A DNA stretch of 51,687 nt from a virus: positions 1 to 51,687 of the IMG/VR virus record IMGVR_UViG_3300042806_000379; one strand, 5' to 3'. Within the stretch, counting starts at the first letter, position 1; each line of letters begins with the position of its first letter. Both the position numbers and the translations under genes were made by a program. Below are positions 7,616 to 17,500 of the stretch, in pieces. The notes under the pieces were generated by a model. It was given only the letters and a program-made list of their open reading frames with translations, did not search any database and was not told where the DNA came from.

Positions 7616-7831
7616 ATGACGACATACGCCATTAAGAATAACCGCAACCTTTGGCTCTCAATCGACGATACCTGGCTCGACCTTGAAGAAGGCATACGCC
7701 AAGACACGATACGTGGCTACACAGAGTTGGAAGCAGTTAACGAGGATCTACTCAAGTACCAGCAGGATCAGGCTACAGTTGCCTACCATCCCTGGCAGAT
7801 GGGTAAGACCCGGGAGCTGCAGCTTACATGA
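7616..7831 (+). CDS. hypothetical protein (71 aa)
   Basis: I chose ATG 7616 because TGAAGGATACCCCT upstream gives a ribosome site at normal spacing. An earlier in-frame ATG at 7601 overlaps the preceding stop as ATGA and would add five residues. The 71-residue product (MTTYAIKNNRNLWLSIDD...) is acidic and mostly helical, with no motif I know. It ends in an ATGA overlap with the second glycosylase-fold gene. Confidence 0.55.
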   Translation: MTTYAIKNNRNLWLSIDDTWLDLEEGIRQDTIRGYTELEAVNEDLLKYQQDQATVAYHPWQMGKTRELQLT

Positions 7832-8472
7832 CAGCCGCCATTAGGGATCTCTACTACAACCTTAAACAATCCGACATCGACAGCTACACCCGCTACTGGG
7901 ATGAGATTAATCCCAGAGGAGATAAGATGCGGGAGTTCAAGTTCTGGATGTTCAGTATCTTTGCAGCCAACATGGGCTGGGAAGACAACGTCAAGTGCAT
8001 GGAGGCTGTCGGCAACCACAATGATTGGATCGACAATACAGCCGAGTTGGAACGTAGATTATACAACGCACGCACTGGTTTATGGCGGAGCAAAGCCAGA
8101 GACATCCAGCGTTTCACACAGTTGTTTATGCACAAGTATCACAGCTTTGTGCGTCAATCCAACGAGAGCTGCACTGAATACCGCAACCGCATTGCCGCGA
8201 CTGTCCCTGGTTTAGGGCTGGCTAAAGCCAGCTTTGCCATTGGCATGTTGAATCCTAACTGCATGGTCGTCTGCCTGGATCGATTGATCCTACGTGGAAT
8301 TCATGCATTAAAAGGACGGCAAGTAAACAAAACGGAGTACACAAAAATGGAGAACCATTGGACTAGACTCGCCTCTGACTATGACGTTAAACCGTTCATT
8401 GCCAGAGAGATCTGGTGGAACAAGCTTCAAGGCTTTAAGTCCACACGATATTGGAGTAAGACACTGGAATGA
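7828..8472 (+). CDS. HhH-GPD-fold DNA glycosylase-like protein 2
   Basis: The 214-residue protein carries VPGLGLAKASFAIG (about 126-139), a helix-hairpin-helix in which K133 occupies the EndoIII lysine position. Asp151 follows eighteen residues later in VVCLDRLILRG. That spacing equals K120-D138 of E. coli EndoIII. It is a distant paralogue of the first glycosylase-fold gene, with low similarity outside the core. No iron-sulfur cluster cysteines are visible. Possible roles are DNA base excision or processing of a modified base. It is coupled by ATGA to both neighbours. Confidence 0.6.
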   Translation: MTAAIRDLYYNLKQSDIDSYTRYWDEINPRGDKMREFKFWMFSIFAANMGWEDNVKCMEAVGNHNDWIDNTAELERRLYNARTGLWRSKARDIQRFTQLFMHKYHSFVRQSNESCTEYRNRIAATVPGLGLAKASFAIGMLNPNCMVVCLDRLILRGIHALKGRQVNKTEYTKMENHWTRLASDYDVKPFIAREIWWNKLQGFKSTRYWSKTLE

Positions 8473-9056
8473 CCAACAAGAGATTACTATGGAGAGCAGA
8501 TAAAGACTATAAACATTACCAAGAAGGAGACATTAAACTAGGCGTAGACCTTGCCAACTGGGCTCATGCTCAGACGCAAGTTGAACTTAAGAACTCCAAG
8601 CAACTAGCTAAGAAAAGTAAAACGTATTGGATGACTTGGGACGAGTGCAGTGAGTATTACCAAAAGCACTGCAACTATGTTCTACCTCATGACTGTGAGT
8701 TTGGGCACGAGAACTGTTCAGATAAACCTGACGGTGTCTGTGTGTACTGCACAGCTATGTTTGAGCATATGCGGTCTCATGAGTCATCGTTGCTTGCCGC
8801 ATTCCAAGACGAAAGGATCCAGGAGATCCTTGGCCCGGAGGAAGTCAACGCATACTACAAACGTATGCTTGGCTATGACGCCGAGCTTAACAAAGATATC
8901 AACAAGAACCTTCTAGATAAGAAGTGTTTGATCGATATTCCTTCAAGATACAAAGGTCAAGGCAAGCAGTTAAAGGAACTGTATGATGCCTTCAAGGGTC
9001 CAAGCCCAATGGTCAGGGCTGACGATCCTCCTGAACCACCTTGTAAAGTGTTCTAG
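8469..9056 (+). CDS. hypothetical protein with possible zinc site
   Basis: The 195-residue product starts by ATGA overlap. Between residues 68 and 104 it has a set of Cys and His (HC, HDCEFGHENC, VCVYC, EHMRSH) that could bind zinc. The second half is helical and charged, ending PPEPPCKVF. I recognise no family. It is the last gene of the rightward operon. Its TAG (9054-9056) shares CTAG with the stop of the opposing gene, so the two coding regions overlap by four bases. Confidence 0.6.
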   Translation: MTNKRLLWRADKDYKHYQEGDIKLGVDLANWAHAQTQVELKNSKQLAKKSKTYWMTWDECSEYYQKHCNYVLPHDCEFGHENCSDKPDGVCVYCTAMFEHMRSHESSLLAAFQDERIQEILGPEEVNAYYKRMLGYDAELNKDINKNLLDKKCLIDIPSRYKGQGKQLKELYDAFKGPSPMVRADDPPEPPCKVF

Positions 9057-10300
9057 AGAAGCCTGCCAGACGGCGAGCGTCTTGATCCCCCACCTGCCAT
9101 GGTGCCAAATCTTCCCGTGTTCACAAAGAAACGTGGAGGGGGTCGGACGTTCGCCGTTGTGGTGGATGAGGGGCTCATGCCGTCCTCATCCTCTTCATTT
9201 TTTTTACGCGGTTTAAAGTCGGGAATATTACCGGCAGACTGAACTCGATTAGCCTGCTTGGCAGCAAGCTCGGCAATCATTCCTTGTGTGTCGGGGTTGT
9301 TCAGGAAGGACATGATGTCCGGCTCCGGGGCTTTGTCCTGAATCCCGATGGGAGCTTTAACTGCCTGCTCTGCCATCGCTACGGATTCTTTGGCGGAAGG
9401 TTTGAAAGTATCGGCTGAGGGTTTGGGCGCAGGAGTCTTGTTGATCTGCTCCTGTTGTTTCTTGTTCAGCTCTTGAAAAGCTTTTTGGAAGTTACCTTCG
9501 GTAGCGTCCATATTGTTTGCCTTAAGCCAGTCGCTGGCCTCATTAAAACTAATAGAAGGCATGGTCTTTGCGGGCTCAGTCTTTGCCTCGTCACCTTTTG
9601 CTGTGGGTTCATCTTTTAAAATCCCGAGTTTATCCATGACATAATTACCCGCCATAGGAAGCGCTATGCCGCCGGCCGTCGCTCCGACAGTGGGCACTCT
9701 TAAAGCTCCCCCAGCAAGACCACCGAGTTTTATACCAGCTGCCGTTAGCCCTGTATCTACAGCTGCCCGAGCCAGCTGTCTGTTTGATTTGGGTTTATCA
9801 AGCGCCTCGCCAAAAGACTTTCCGGCGCTTACATCATCAACAAACTCTTTACCTCTACCGAGAACATTCGCCCCAAGATATAAACCGCCCGCTGCCTTAC
9901 CTACATTCTTTTTAATTCCTTTCCCAATAACCTTTGCCTCATCACCCAAGTTGCCGAAGTACCCCTTGGCTTTACCAGCGGTGTCGGCTGCAGCTTTACC
10001 CGCTGTGCTCGCTTTGGCCGCAACCGCGTCCTTCGTAGCTTTGGCTGCAGGGTTAGATGCTACCGACTTTAACTTAGTACCCTTGGCTTTTGGGGCTGTA
10101 GTTTCAGCAGACTCAGCTTTGGGAACGCTTTGAACCGCGTTCTTTTTGCTCGCCCACCCAGCAGGAAGCTCGGCCTTTACTTCCTTTATCAAACCTTTTT
10201 GAAGCATATCCCCCAAGCGACTTTGCTTATCGGCAGGCTGCGTCTTGAGCCATTCTCTTATCTTCGCTATTTCTTTATCGGTTGCTGTTGCTGTCGCCAT
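9053..10300 (-). CDS. Ala/Gly/Lys-rich internal virion-like protein
   Basis: The 415-residue protein starts MATATATDKEIAKI behind AAAAAGGAG. It has a helical N-terminus and a long Ala-Lys linker (about 50-110). A glycine/alanine hydrophobic region follows (about 125-230: KAAGGLYLGANVLG, TAAGIKLGGLAGGA, GATAGGIALPMAG), then a Pro/Lys-rich flexible tail with acid and Gly/Ser/Arg patches. Membrane-active ejection proteins of phages often look like this. It is the last late gene, directly after the lysozyme and a 53-residue gene, so a virion or ejection role is likely but inferred only from position and composition. Confidence 0.6.
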   Translation of the reverse strand: MATATATDKEIAKIREWLKTQPADKQSRLGDMLQKGLIKEVKAELPAGWASKKNAVQSVPKAESAETTAPKAKGTKLKSVASNPAAKATKDAVAAKASTAGKAAADTAGKAKGYFGNLGDEAKVIGKGIKKNVGKAAGGLYLGANVLGRGKEFVDDVSAGKSFGEALDKPKSNRQLARAAVDTGLTAAGIKLGGLAGGALRVPTVGATAGGIALPMAGNYVMDKLGILKDEPTAKGDEAKTEPAKTMPSISFNEASDWLKANNMDATEGNFQKAFQELNKKQQEQINKTPAPKPSADTFKPSAKESVAMAEQAVKAPIGIQDKAPEPDIMSFLNNPDTQGMIAELAAKQANRVQSAGNIPDFKPRKKNEEDEDGMSPSSTTTANVRPPPRFFVNTGRFGTMAGGGSRRSPSGRLL

Positions 10301-10334
10301 ATGTATTACTCCTTTTTAGCTACTGTCAACTATT

Positions 10335-10340
10335 AGTCAA
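10335..10340 (-). promoter_or_regulatory. TTGAC gene-junction element upstream of the last late gene
   Basis: ATATTGACT on the late strand begins a few bases after the stop of the 53-residue gene, 40 bases before the next ATG. A second TTGACA lies 11 bases further on. TAAAAA sits 16 bases after the first. The match to a sigma-70 type promoter is weak, and the AAAAAGGAG ribosome site would lie upstream of the predicted transcript start, so a promoter role is doubtful. Confidence 0.25.
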
Positions 10341-10342
10341 TA

Positions 10343-10504
10343 TTATCGCTCTTGATCTTTTTCCCATCGATCATCTTCGCCGTCATCATCCTTGTCTTTG
10401 AAGGCCCAGGGCATGCGACTGCCCGGACGTTTAGAAAGAAGCCAGTCTGTTTCTGGTGATTCCTCACGGGCAATCTGTCTTGGCTTTCTTTTCTTACCGG
10501 CCAT
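10343..10504 (-). CDS. small charged protein (53 aa)
   Basis: A 53-residue frame, too short for many gene finders, runs from ATG 10504 to TAA 10343. It is basic at first (MAGKKRKPRQIAREE), then has LLSKRPGSRMPWAFKD, and is acidic at the end (DKDDDGEDDRWEKDQER). It lies two bases after the stop of the lysozyme gene and fills an otherwise empty 200-base gap between late genes. The start sits so close to the upstream stop that coupled translation is likely. The function is unknown. Confidence 0.5.
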   Translation of the reverse strand: MAGKKRKPRQIAREESPETDWLLSKRPGSRMPWAFKDKDDDGEDDRWEKDQER

Positions 10505-10506
10505 GA

Positions 10507-11466
10507 CTACCCGTTAAAGAACCCTGGGAACTTATATTTAGTTGGCTGTTTAAAATCAAAGGTCGGCTTGTTCAAGCTACTGGCGTAATCAGCAAGCATC
10601 ATGTTGGTCGCGTTCGACCCAGCCGAATCCCCTGCCCCAGCAAATCCCTCAAGCAATCCAGCTATCCCGCCCATAATATCAAATCCTGGGCTAGCCGCAC
10701 CCCCTGCTACAGTTCCTTGACCCATACCTTTCCCCATCAAAGCACCTCGACTCGGGCTGGTCGAAGACATCAAGTCCTCCCCGAAAGGAGACTTGCCCTC
10801 ATTGCTTCCGTCCGGGGTATTTCTCTTGTACCAATCAAGCACGTCACCCGTCGTATCTCGACTGCTCGGTATCCTCGCGGCAGCCACCGAGGTGTTCGGA
10901 TCCATAGGCTTATCCATTTGGGCCGACCCTTTTTTAAAGGAGAACCCAGGTTGAGCATCTACTGGCTGACTGGTGGCTTGATTACCTGCGGGCATTGAGG
11001 ACTTAATCTCTGGAAGCAGGCGATCCACACTCTTCATCGCGCCCATGATAGAGTTTGAGTATTCACGGGGATTGGTTGTGGCGTAGCCAGAAGTAGCTAA
11101 GGCATTGGCAAACCCCATGGGGTCTGATTGCCCACGAACATTCTTGTACCTGTCTGTAGATAAGAACTTGCTGTACTCATCTGCGTACTGATTGAAGTCA
11201 TTAAACTTTTTGAAGTTAGCCTCGGTGTTGATCACCTTCCCGTTCACGGTCTCCTTGGTCGGCATCCGCACAGCTGGACCATTCTTCCACTCCTTGATAC
11301 CCCCGAAGTTGTTTGCGACCTTTGCAAGCTTGCTTGTTCCCCACCCAGATTCCATAGCCCATTGCGCCATGACTGCGTTACTTGGAACCTTTAATCTTGC
11401 GGCTACGCGTTCGGCAGGGATGACCGCCGCTCTGATGAAGTCGATCTGTTCTTGTCTTGTAGCCAT
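10507..11466 (-). CDS. glucosaminidase-domain virion lysozyme
   Basis: The 319-residue protein has an N-terminal mannosyl-glycoprotein endo-beta-N-acetylglucosaminidase (FlgJ-type) domain over roughly residues 1-155. A key motif is NAVMAQWAMESGWGTSKLAK (about 28-47), whose Glu is the expected catalytic acid, followed by NNFGGIK and a YATTNPREYSNSI segment near the end. Residues 160-319 are a flexible Gly/Ser/Met-rich tail with a hydrophobic glycine patch, as in virion proteins. It should cut peptidoglycan glycan strands. Its place directly after the giant ejection-type gene suggests a virion lytic enzyme that opens the wall during DNA entry, rather than the lysis endolysin, which is elsewhere. 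Confidence 0.8.
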   Translation of the reverse strand: MATRQEQIDFIRAAVIPAERVAARLKVPSNAVMAQWAMESGWGTSKLAKVANNFGGIKEWKNGPAVRMPTKETVNGKVINTEANFKKFNDFNQYADEYSKFLSTDRYKNVRGQSDPMGFANALATSGYATTNPREYSNSIMGAMKSVDRLLPEIKSSMPAGNQATSQPVDAQPGFSFKKGSAQMDKPMDPNTSVAAARIPSSRDTTGDVLDWYKRNTPDGSNEGKSPFGEDLMSSTSPSRGALMGKGMGQGTVAGGAASPGFDIMGGIAGLLEGFAGAGDSAGSNATNMMLADYASSLNKPTFDFKQPTKYKFPGFFNG

Positions 11467-11497
11467 ATATTTATATTCTAATTACTTACGTTTTGTG

Positions 11498-11503
11498 GTC
11501 AAT
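11498..11503 (-). promoter_or_regulatory. TTGAC gene-junction element upstream of the lysozyme gene
   Basis: On the late strand ATTATTGACC follows the giant gene's stop, and TAGAAT lies 16 bases later. The element is 37 bases before the lysozyme ATG. It looks like a -35/-10 pair, but transcription would then begin almost at the start codon, so either a leaderless message or a non-promoter signal is possible. The same ATTGAC sequence occurs at four other late-strand sites. Confidence 0.3.
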
Positions 11504-11507
11504 AATC

Positions 11508-14500
11508 CTACAGCTTTACACCTTGTCGGATTAGCTCCGGTGTCAGCTGTGCCTTTGCGGCCTCTGTCGCTTGCTGCCCAAGTTTGCTTAGGTAGGCATC
11601 CAACTGCTCGTTGTTCATTCGTTTAGCCATAGCAAAGAACGATGGTCTACGAACAGTCTGGGCAATTACTTTCCCGCGTAGTTCTCTAAACCTATAGAAC
11701 TGCTCGTCGGTGAGGGGCTGATTGCGAATCTCCTGCCCTCTTTTAGCATCCGGAATAAATGCGTTCTTAGACATCAAGAGTTTAAACAATGGGTCGGCTT
11801 CCGAAGTATTGATAAACCTCTGCAGGAACAGCATCCGCTCCGCACCGGCTGGCGCATTAACCACTTCGCCCAGCACGTTGAGCTGAGGCTTTCCGGTCAT
11901 GCTCTTTAAGATAGGTACTTTATTAAAGAGCCACTTACCCACAAAGCTTGTCTGCTGTTGCGGGATAGGCTCGAAGATCTGATCCGCTTGCTTGATAACA
12001 TTAGGTACTACGTTGCCTACAGCACCCGAGAAAAAGTTCTGTAGCGCCGACACGTCTTGGCCTTCAGAGGTTCCGTCGAGCATCTTAAACAAGTTGGACA
12101 ACCCCTGAAGAAACGACTGGTTGAACGGCACCTGGGCAACGGCAAGGGCCGCGGAAGTCAGTTTCTCGACGGAATCTTTATCGCGACCTCTTGGGTAGTT
12201 AGATTGATCGAACCACGTTCCGACAATCGACAAAGGAATGGCTAAGGGCGTGGAGAGGTAACTTAGCTTGACGCTGTTACCACCAAACGAGAATGAGTAA
12301 GGTACGTAGCCTGCCTCCCGTGCCTGCTTCCTGGCTGCAGGATCCGAAGGTCCGCCACCGGTGATAGTAAAGCCGTCGTCTTGGCCGTCATCGTCATCGT
12401 CCTTCAACATTGCTGACAACCCGGCCAGTATCGCCATGGCGCTTGTCCCAAGAACAGCCTGAACAGCGTACAGACTTCCCTGCTCAATCTTTTTGATTTG
12501 CTCCATTTGCTCAACAGTTTTAGCCAACCCACTGGTCTTTGTGGTGCCAGCCTCCTTCCAAGCTTTAAAGGCTCGGTACGCACCGATTGGGGTGTAATTG
12601 ATACTCTCGTTGGTCACGTTCGATACGATCTTGGTGAAAGGAACAAACAGCGGGACAAGAATTGGGTGCTCCCTAGACAAGGCGCCAATGCCTTCGGCGA
12701 TATGACCCAACAACCCATAAGGTTTATTGTTATAGGTCGAGTAAAGCGAAAGGTCTTCAGCCCGGCGCATGATCGAAGCTCTTTCCGGATCAGCCTGGAT
12801 CGCTAAGTCGCGGAGTTCGTACACTCGCTTAGTAAAGTCCGAGGTGCCGACCTTTAGATTTTCACCAATAGCTTGTTTTGTTGCTTGCTCTACGAACGCA
12901 TCCGTTTGGTTGAGTAGTCTCGCGGCTTCTTCCTCAATCGAAAGATCGCTTATCCCACCTTCCACATTCTCGATTGCTTGGATCTGCGCTTGGATAGCCG
13001 CAAATCCTTCCATCGCAGAACGACCGAACAATGCGTCCGAAGCCGACATAATTCTGAAAATATACTTACCTTTTGACAGCACCTTCTGCATTAAGGTGTC
13101 GGTACCCATAGATTCCAAGGCATTGATGCTGGCCTCGTCCACGTACTTACCGTTTGTCCTTGGGTTGATGTCTCCATGAAGAAGGATTCCTTTAGCCTCA
13201 GCCAAAGCGATGGTGTTCAGGGACGCTAAGAATGTTTTATACCCAAGCGTCATGTATTTGATCGCCAGCGCCGGGTTTCTCCGGGCTGTAGCTGCCGCCA
13301 CCGAATAGGTTGCGATATCGGCAACCGCCTTAATAGCCGTCGAAATAAAGTTCATCCAGAATGTCGCTGGACCAGATAGCATAGACATGTACCAATATGC
13401 GGAAACCTGAGGCAGAGCATCGGACTTGGTGGCGTTGTGTAAAATCTTAAGAGCTTCGTTAAACTTTCTATCCCGCTGGAACCCATAAGGCGTTCTCGAA
13501 GCATCGACCATCATCTTGCGAAGAGTCTCAGCCGTGTTTACATCGAACGAAGGGAACTTGCCCAGGCTTTCAATGGTTGAAAGAACAACGTCATCATTGA
13601 TTGCCCCCAGCGCAGCCAGCTCAAGGATCTTTCTGGCGTCGCCTGAGATAGCGTCCTCGATGGTGTTACCGGACTTGGAGATCGGTGGCTTCACCACTTC
13701 GTGCATCTCGCCGATCAATTGCTCGATACGCTCAGCTCGCATTTCGGCGTTGTTCATACCTTTACGATTTACAATATTCCTACGAAGCGTACGGCCACGG
13801 AGACTCAAAGCCTTGCCGAGCTGGGTCTGCATGTTCTTTTGAACCATTTCAGCCAACTCAAACAGCAGAGGTTTGTTCTCATATTCGGGCAAAAGCTTGG
13901 CTAACACGCTTGTAAGCTGCTCGCCGCTAAACTCTGTGTAGTGATCCGCGATGCTGTTTCTGATGATAGTTGCCAGGGTATCAGGATTGATTTCGTTCAA
14001 AGCCTGCCCATAAAGATCATTGATCTGCTTAATCAAAGCCTGAACCCCTGCGTCATTCAGAGTAAGCCCCAAAGCTTCACCTTGAGCCTGCTTAACCTCT
14101 TCCCCAAGCGACCCCAGCTGCTCGCCCACCTTGTTCTTCAAGGCGCCTCTTGTTTCCGCAAGTCGAGACACGTACTCACTGACCATACCGGCTGGAGACT
14201 GCATGAGGAACTGTTTAAGAAGTCTGTAAGCGATAGAGATAGTTTGACCCATCCCTCGTCCAAGTTTACTTACATGCTTTAACAACATCGTGGCTTTGTG
14301 GTTTTGCCCCGTCTCAGAGAATCTTCCGATAGCGTAGCTGGCCAAGGTAAAGATCTGAGTGTTATCCAAGTTGAAGGTTTGATTACCGATTTCAACGGCA
14401 GCTGTTGTGTCTGGAAGCGGATTGTAGCCAAGCCATACCGCGACTTTATCGGCATCCAGCTCACGAAGAATACTTTCAACCGCATCAATTGCCCCGATGT

Positions 14501-17500
14501 TCTTTAAATACGCAACTTCTTCAGGTGAGGTTTTCTCGGCGTAGTTGGGTACGCCACCCTGATTTTCAAATAGGTCTGCCCGTCTGGCAGCAGCCGCTTC
14601 CTCTCTTTGAGCCCCGATAGGCCGAGCCCGATCGAAAGCTTCGCCCATTGGCAGCAACCCCTCTGTTTCGACGGTTGGCGTGTTGACCTCTGGGGGTGCG
14701 ACATAATCAGAATAAAAACGATCATAAATGGCACTGAGCTTATTATAAGTTGTATAAAGCTCCCTTGCCCGAGGATCGGAGGAGGCTTTGAGTGTGCTGA
14801 AAAGATTAAATACGGAATCAAGAACCGTGCGTAGCCAGCCCAAGAACGACTTCCGTTGCGATCTAGCGAACTCATCCATCGCCATAACTTGCTGACGGGA
14901 TTGTCCGCGGATCAGGCTGGATACCCGATCTTGAACCTGGAGGCTTCTCTGAAGCTCTAAACCTTCCGTAAATACTTTAGCTCCCCTGCTCTTGTCCAAC
15001 TCAAGAAGTAGTCGCAAGAACTCCGCCACCAGGACTTCATCGCTTTGCTTTGTTTCTGGGTAGAGTTCGCCAAGAGCTTCCGTAACAGAAACAGCCTTTT
15101 GCCCAGGGAGCTTGACCTTGAGTCCGTTATCTTCGGATCGCAGGAAGTTTGACACATCTCGGACACGGCCATTGTAATAGGACTCCCATGATACGCCACC
15201 GTTAGGGAAGCGAGCTCTGTATTCTTGTCGGAGCTGTTCAAAGTAGGAAAGGTGCGCGACCTCATGGGCAATAAGTTGTTCCATTAACTGCTCGGTCAGC
15301 TTGCCGTAAGTGTTCCTGGCTACTGGGTCTAAGAAGTTAATATCTTTTTGCTGAAAGAGTTTCTCTGCCAGAAGTTCTGGGTTAACGAAGATGGTCGAGT
15401 TAACGGGGTCCATTGCATTGTCGGAACCGCGAACCGTAAACACGGGGTAATTCTCTACGGTGTTAGACTGGAATCTGACATTCTTTAGCCCTTTGCGACG
15501 GGCGGAAGCACGCAGATACTCCATCGCTTGCTCTTGTCGAGGATCTTGGAGGTTAAGAAGATTTGAATCAAAGCTTACGCCTGCGTCTGCAAAGCCTTGT
15601 TCAGTCGCATACTTGGAAGCTCCGGATACATCAGCTTGAATCTTCCTTACTCGAGATAGGTTGGCCTGCCTGCGGTACGGATCGTTGATCGCACGCATCT
15701 GGTTAAGCGTCGCAGCTGAATCAAAAGAACCCCTGTTCTCAAAGGCGGGCAAGAGAGCATTGAACAAGATATCCCGCATACGCGCCCGATCGTTCTCAGG
15801 GCTTATAAGATCTTCAGGAGCCAGTGTTCCGTCAAATTTTCCGACTGGGTCAACAAGTTGCTCCATCAACTGCTCCAAGGTAGTTCCATTAAACTTGTAC
15901 TGTTGTCTTAGCCGATTAATTAGAAGCTCCGAGGTATCTCTCAAAGAGGCCAGCGGGCTATTCCCAAGGATATTGAGCAGTGCTTTTGGCAAGGAACCAA
16001 CCCTCTTTGGGTTTGCAGCCAAGTTCATTGCTCTTATTTCTGGGGTTGATTTATTGCCGATGGGTATTCCGGCCTGTCTTATATCCTTCCGTAACTGAGA
16101 CGACCGGCTTTGTTCGTCGACGACTTCCTGCTCATATTGACGAAGCGTTTCACGGACTTTTTCAGCATCCGAGAACTCTTGCATATCGTTGCGTACAAGC
16201 TCTTGAAGAATTCCTTCATACCGCTCTCTTGCAATCTGACTGAGAACAGCCGGTTCAATGAAAGAGGACGGAATGCCAGGCAGTGCCCCGAATATCGAGT
16301 TAAGGAGCTTACCACTGAGAAAGCCCTTACCCTTTCTAGCATCTCCGATCTGCGACTCTTCTTTAAGTTTGACGGTGGGAAACAGAATATCCAGCTGGGC
16401 GTTGCTTTTGCCGTTGTACAAGGAAGGTCGGTAACCCGAAGTAAACCCAAACCCTTCCCGCATAACGATGTCATGTACAGCTCGCTGTATGAAAGGAAGG
16501 CTTTCGCGGTATTTAGCCATCTGCTGGATAAACGCCTCGTACTTCTTCCTGCGTTTGTCTTTGGTTGGTAGTGTTTCATATTTGTCTAGCTCCGTATCGT
16601 ATGCTTCGCTTGCTAAACCTCTCTGTGCGTCATAATCATTGCCCATTTCTTCGGGGGAGAAGGCCGCGTCGAAAGTACTTGATACGCTTTCCCCCGCTTT
16701 AACTTCTTCGGTCTTACCCTCCAGAGAGATAAACGACTGCTCGTTTATCTTCATATTGCTTGCAATGCCCACAACCCTTTTCGCTAAGCCGTCAACACCA
16801 CCGTAGCCTTCAACAGACATGGCGGTCACAAAACCGTAAAGCGTATTTGTCGGACGAGATTCGTTGAGGTACTCATCGGTATACAGTTCGCGCATCTCTT
16901 CGTATTCGGAAAGAATCTTATCGATTGCGGCTTTGAGTTTCACGCCGTCAGCAGTTCTGCTCTTTAAGAGGGCTTCGATAAACACTCTTCGCATTAACTC
17001 ACTATCCTTAAAAGTCTCGGTCTGATTGATGTTTAGATTATCGACCAGGTTGTTCGCCTCCTGCTCCGGGATACCGCTTTTCTTTACGCGGCTCAGGAAA
17101 TGCTCTCTTGGGCGACCGGAGGTATTTGGAAACTTTCTTAGGACTCCAGCATTCCAACCCCTGGTCGTATCATTGGTATCTACCGGGCTGTACACCACAC
17201 CGCTGTTAAATACGTTAATCGCATCTTCAATGAGCCTCGGTAATAGACGGAGTTCTTTGGCATCAAAAGCTCCCTCGTCGATAGCCTGCTGGAAACGCGA
17301 CTCCACATTTTCAAGAAATAGATAGTTCTGTTTCTCTCTAGTCTTTAAACTCATCGCGCTAGCTAACCCCTGTTCCAACGACTCCCGGGTCTTACCAAAA
17401 CCATCTAGATATGATTGAGCAACGGTTTGAAGTAGCAGCACTCGGTTCTTAATTTCATCATCCGAGAAAGTAGTGTCGTCTAGTGAAAGAACATCGACCC

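Noticed and set aside
9666-10133. A long rightward frame opposite the Ala/Gly-rich late gene
   Set aside because: The Ala/Gly/Lys-rich gene leaves few stops on the other strand; the frame has Pro/Ala low complexity and no ribosome site.
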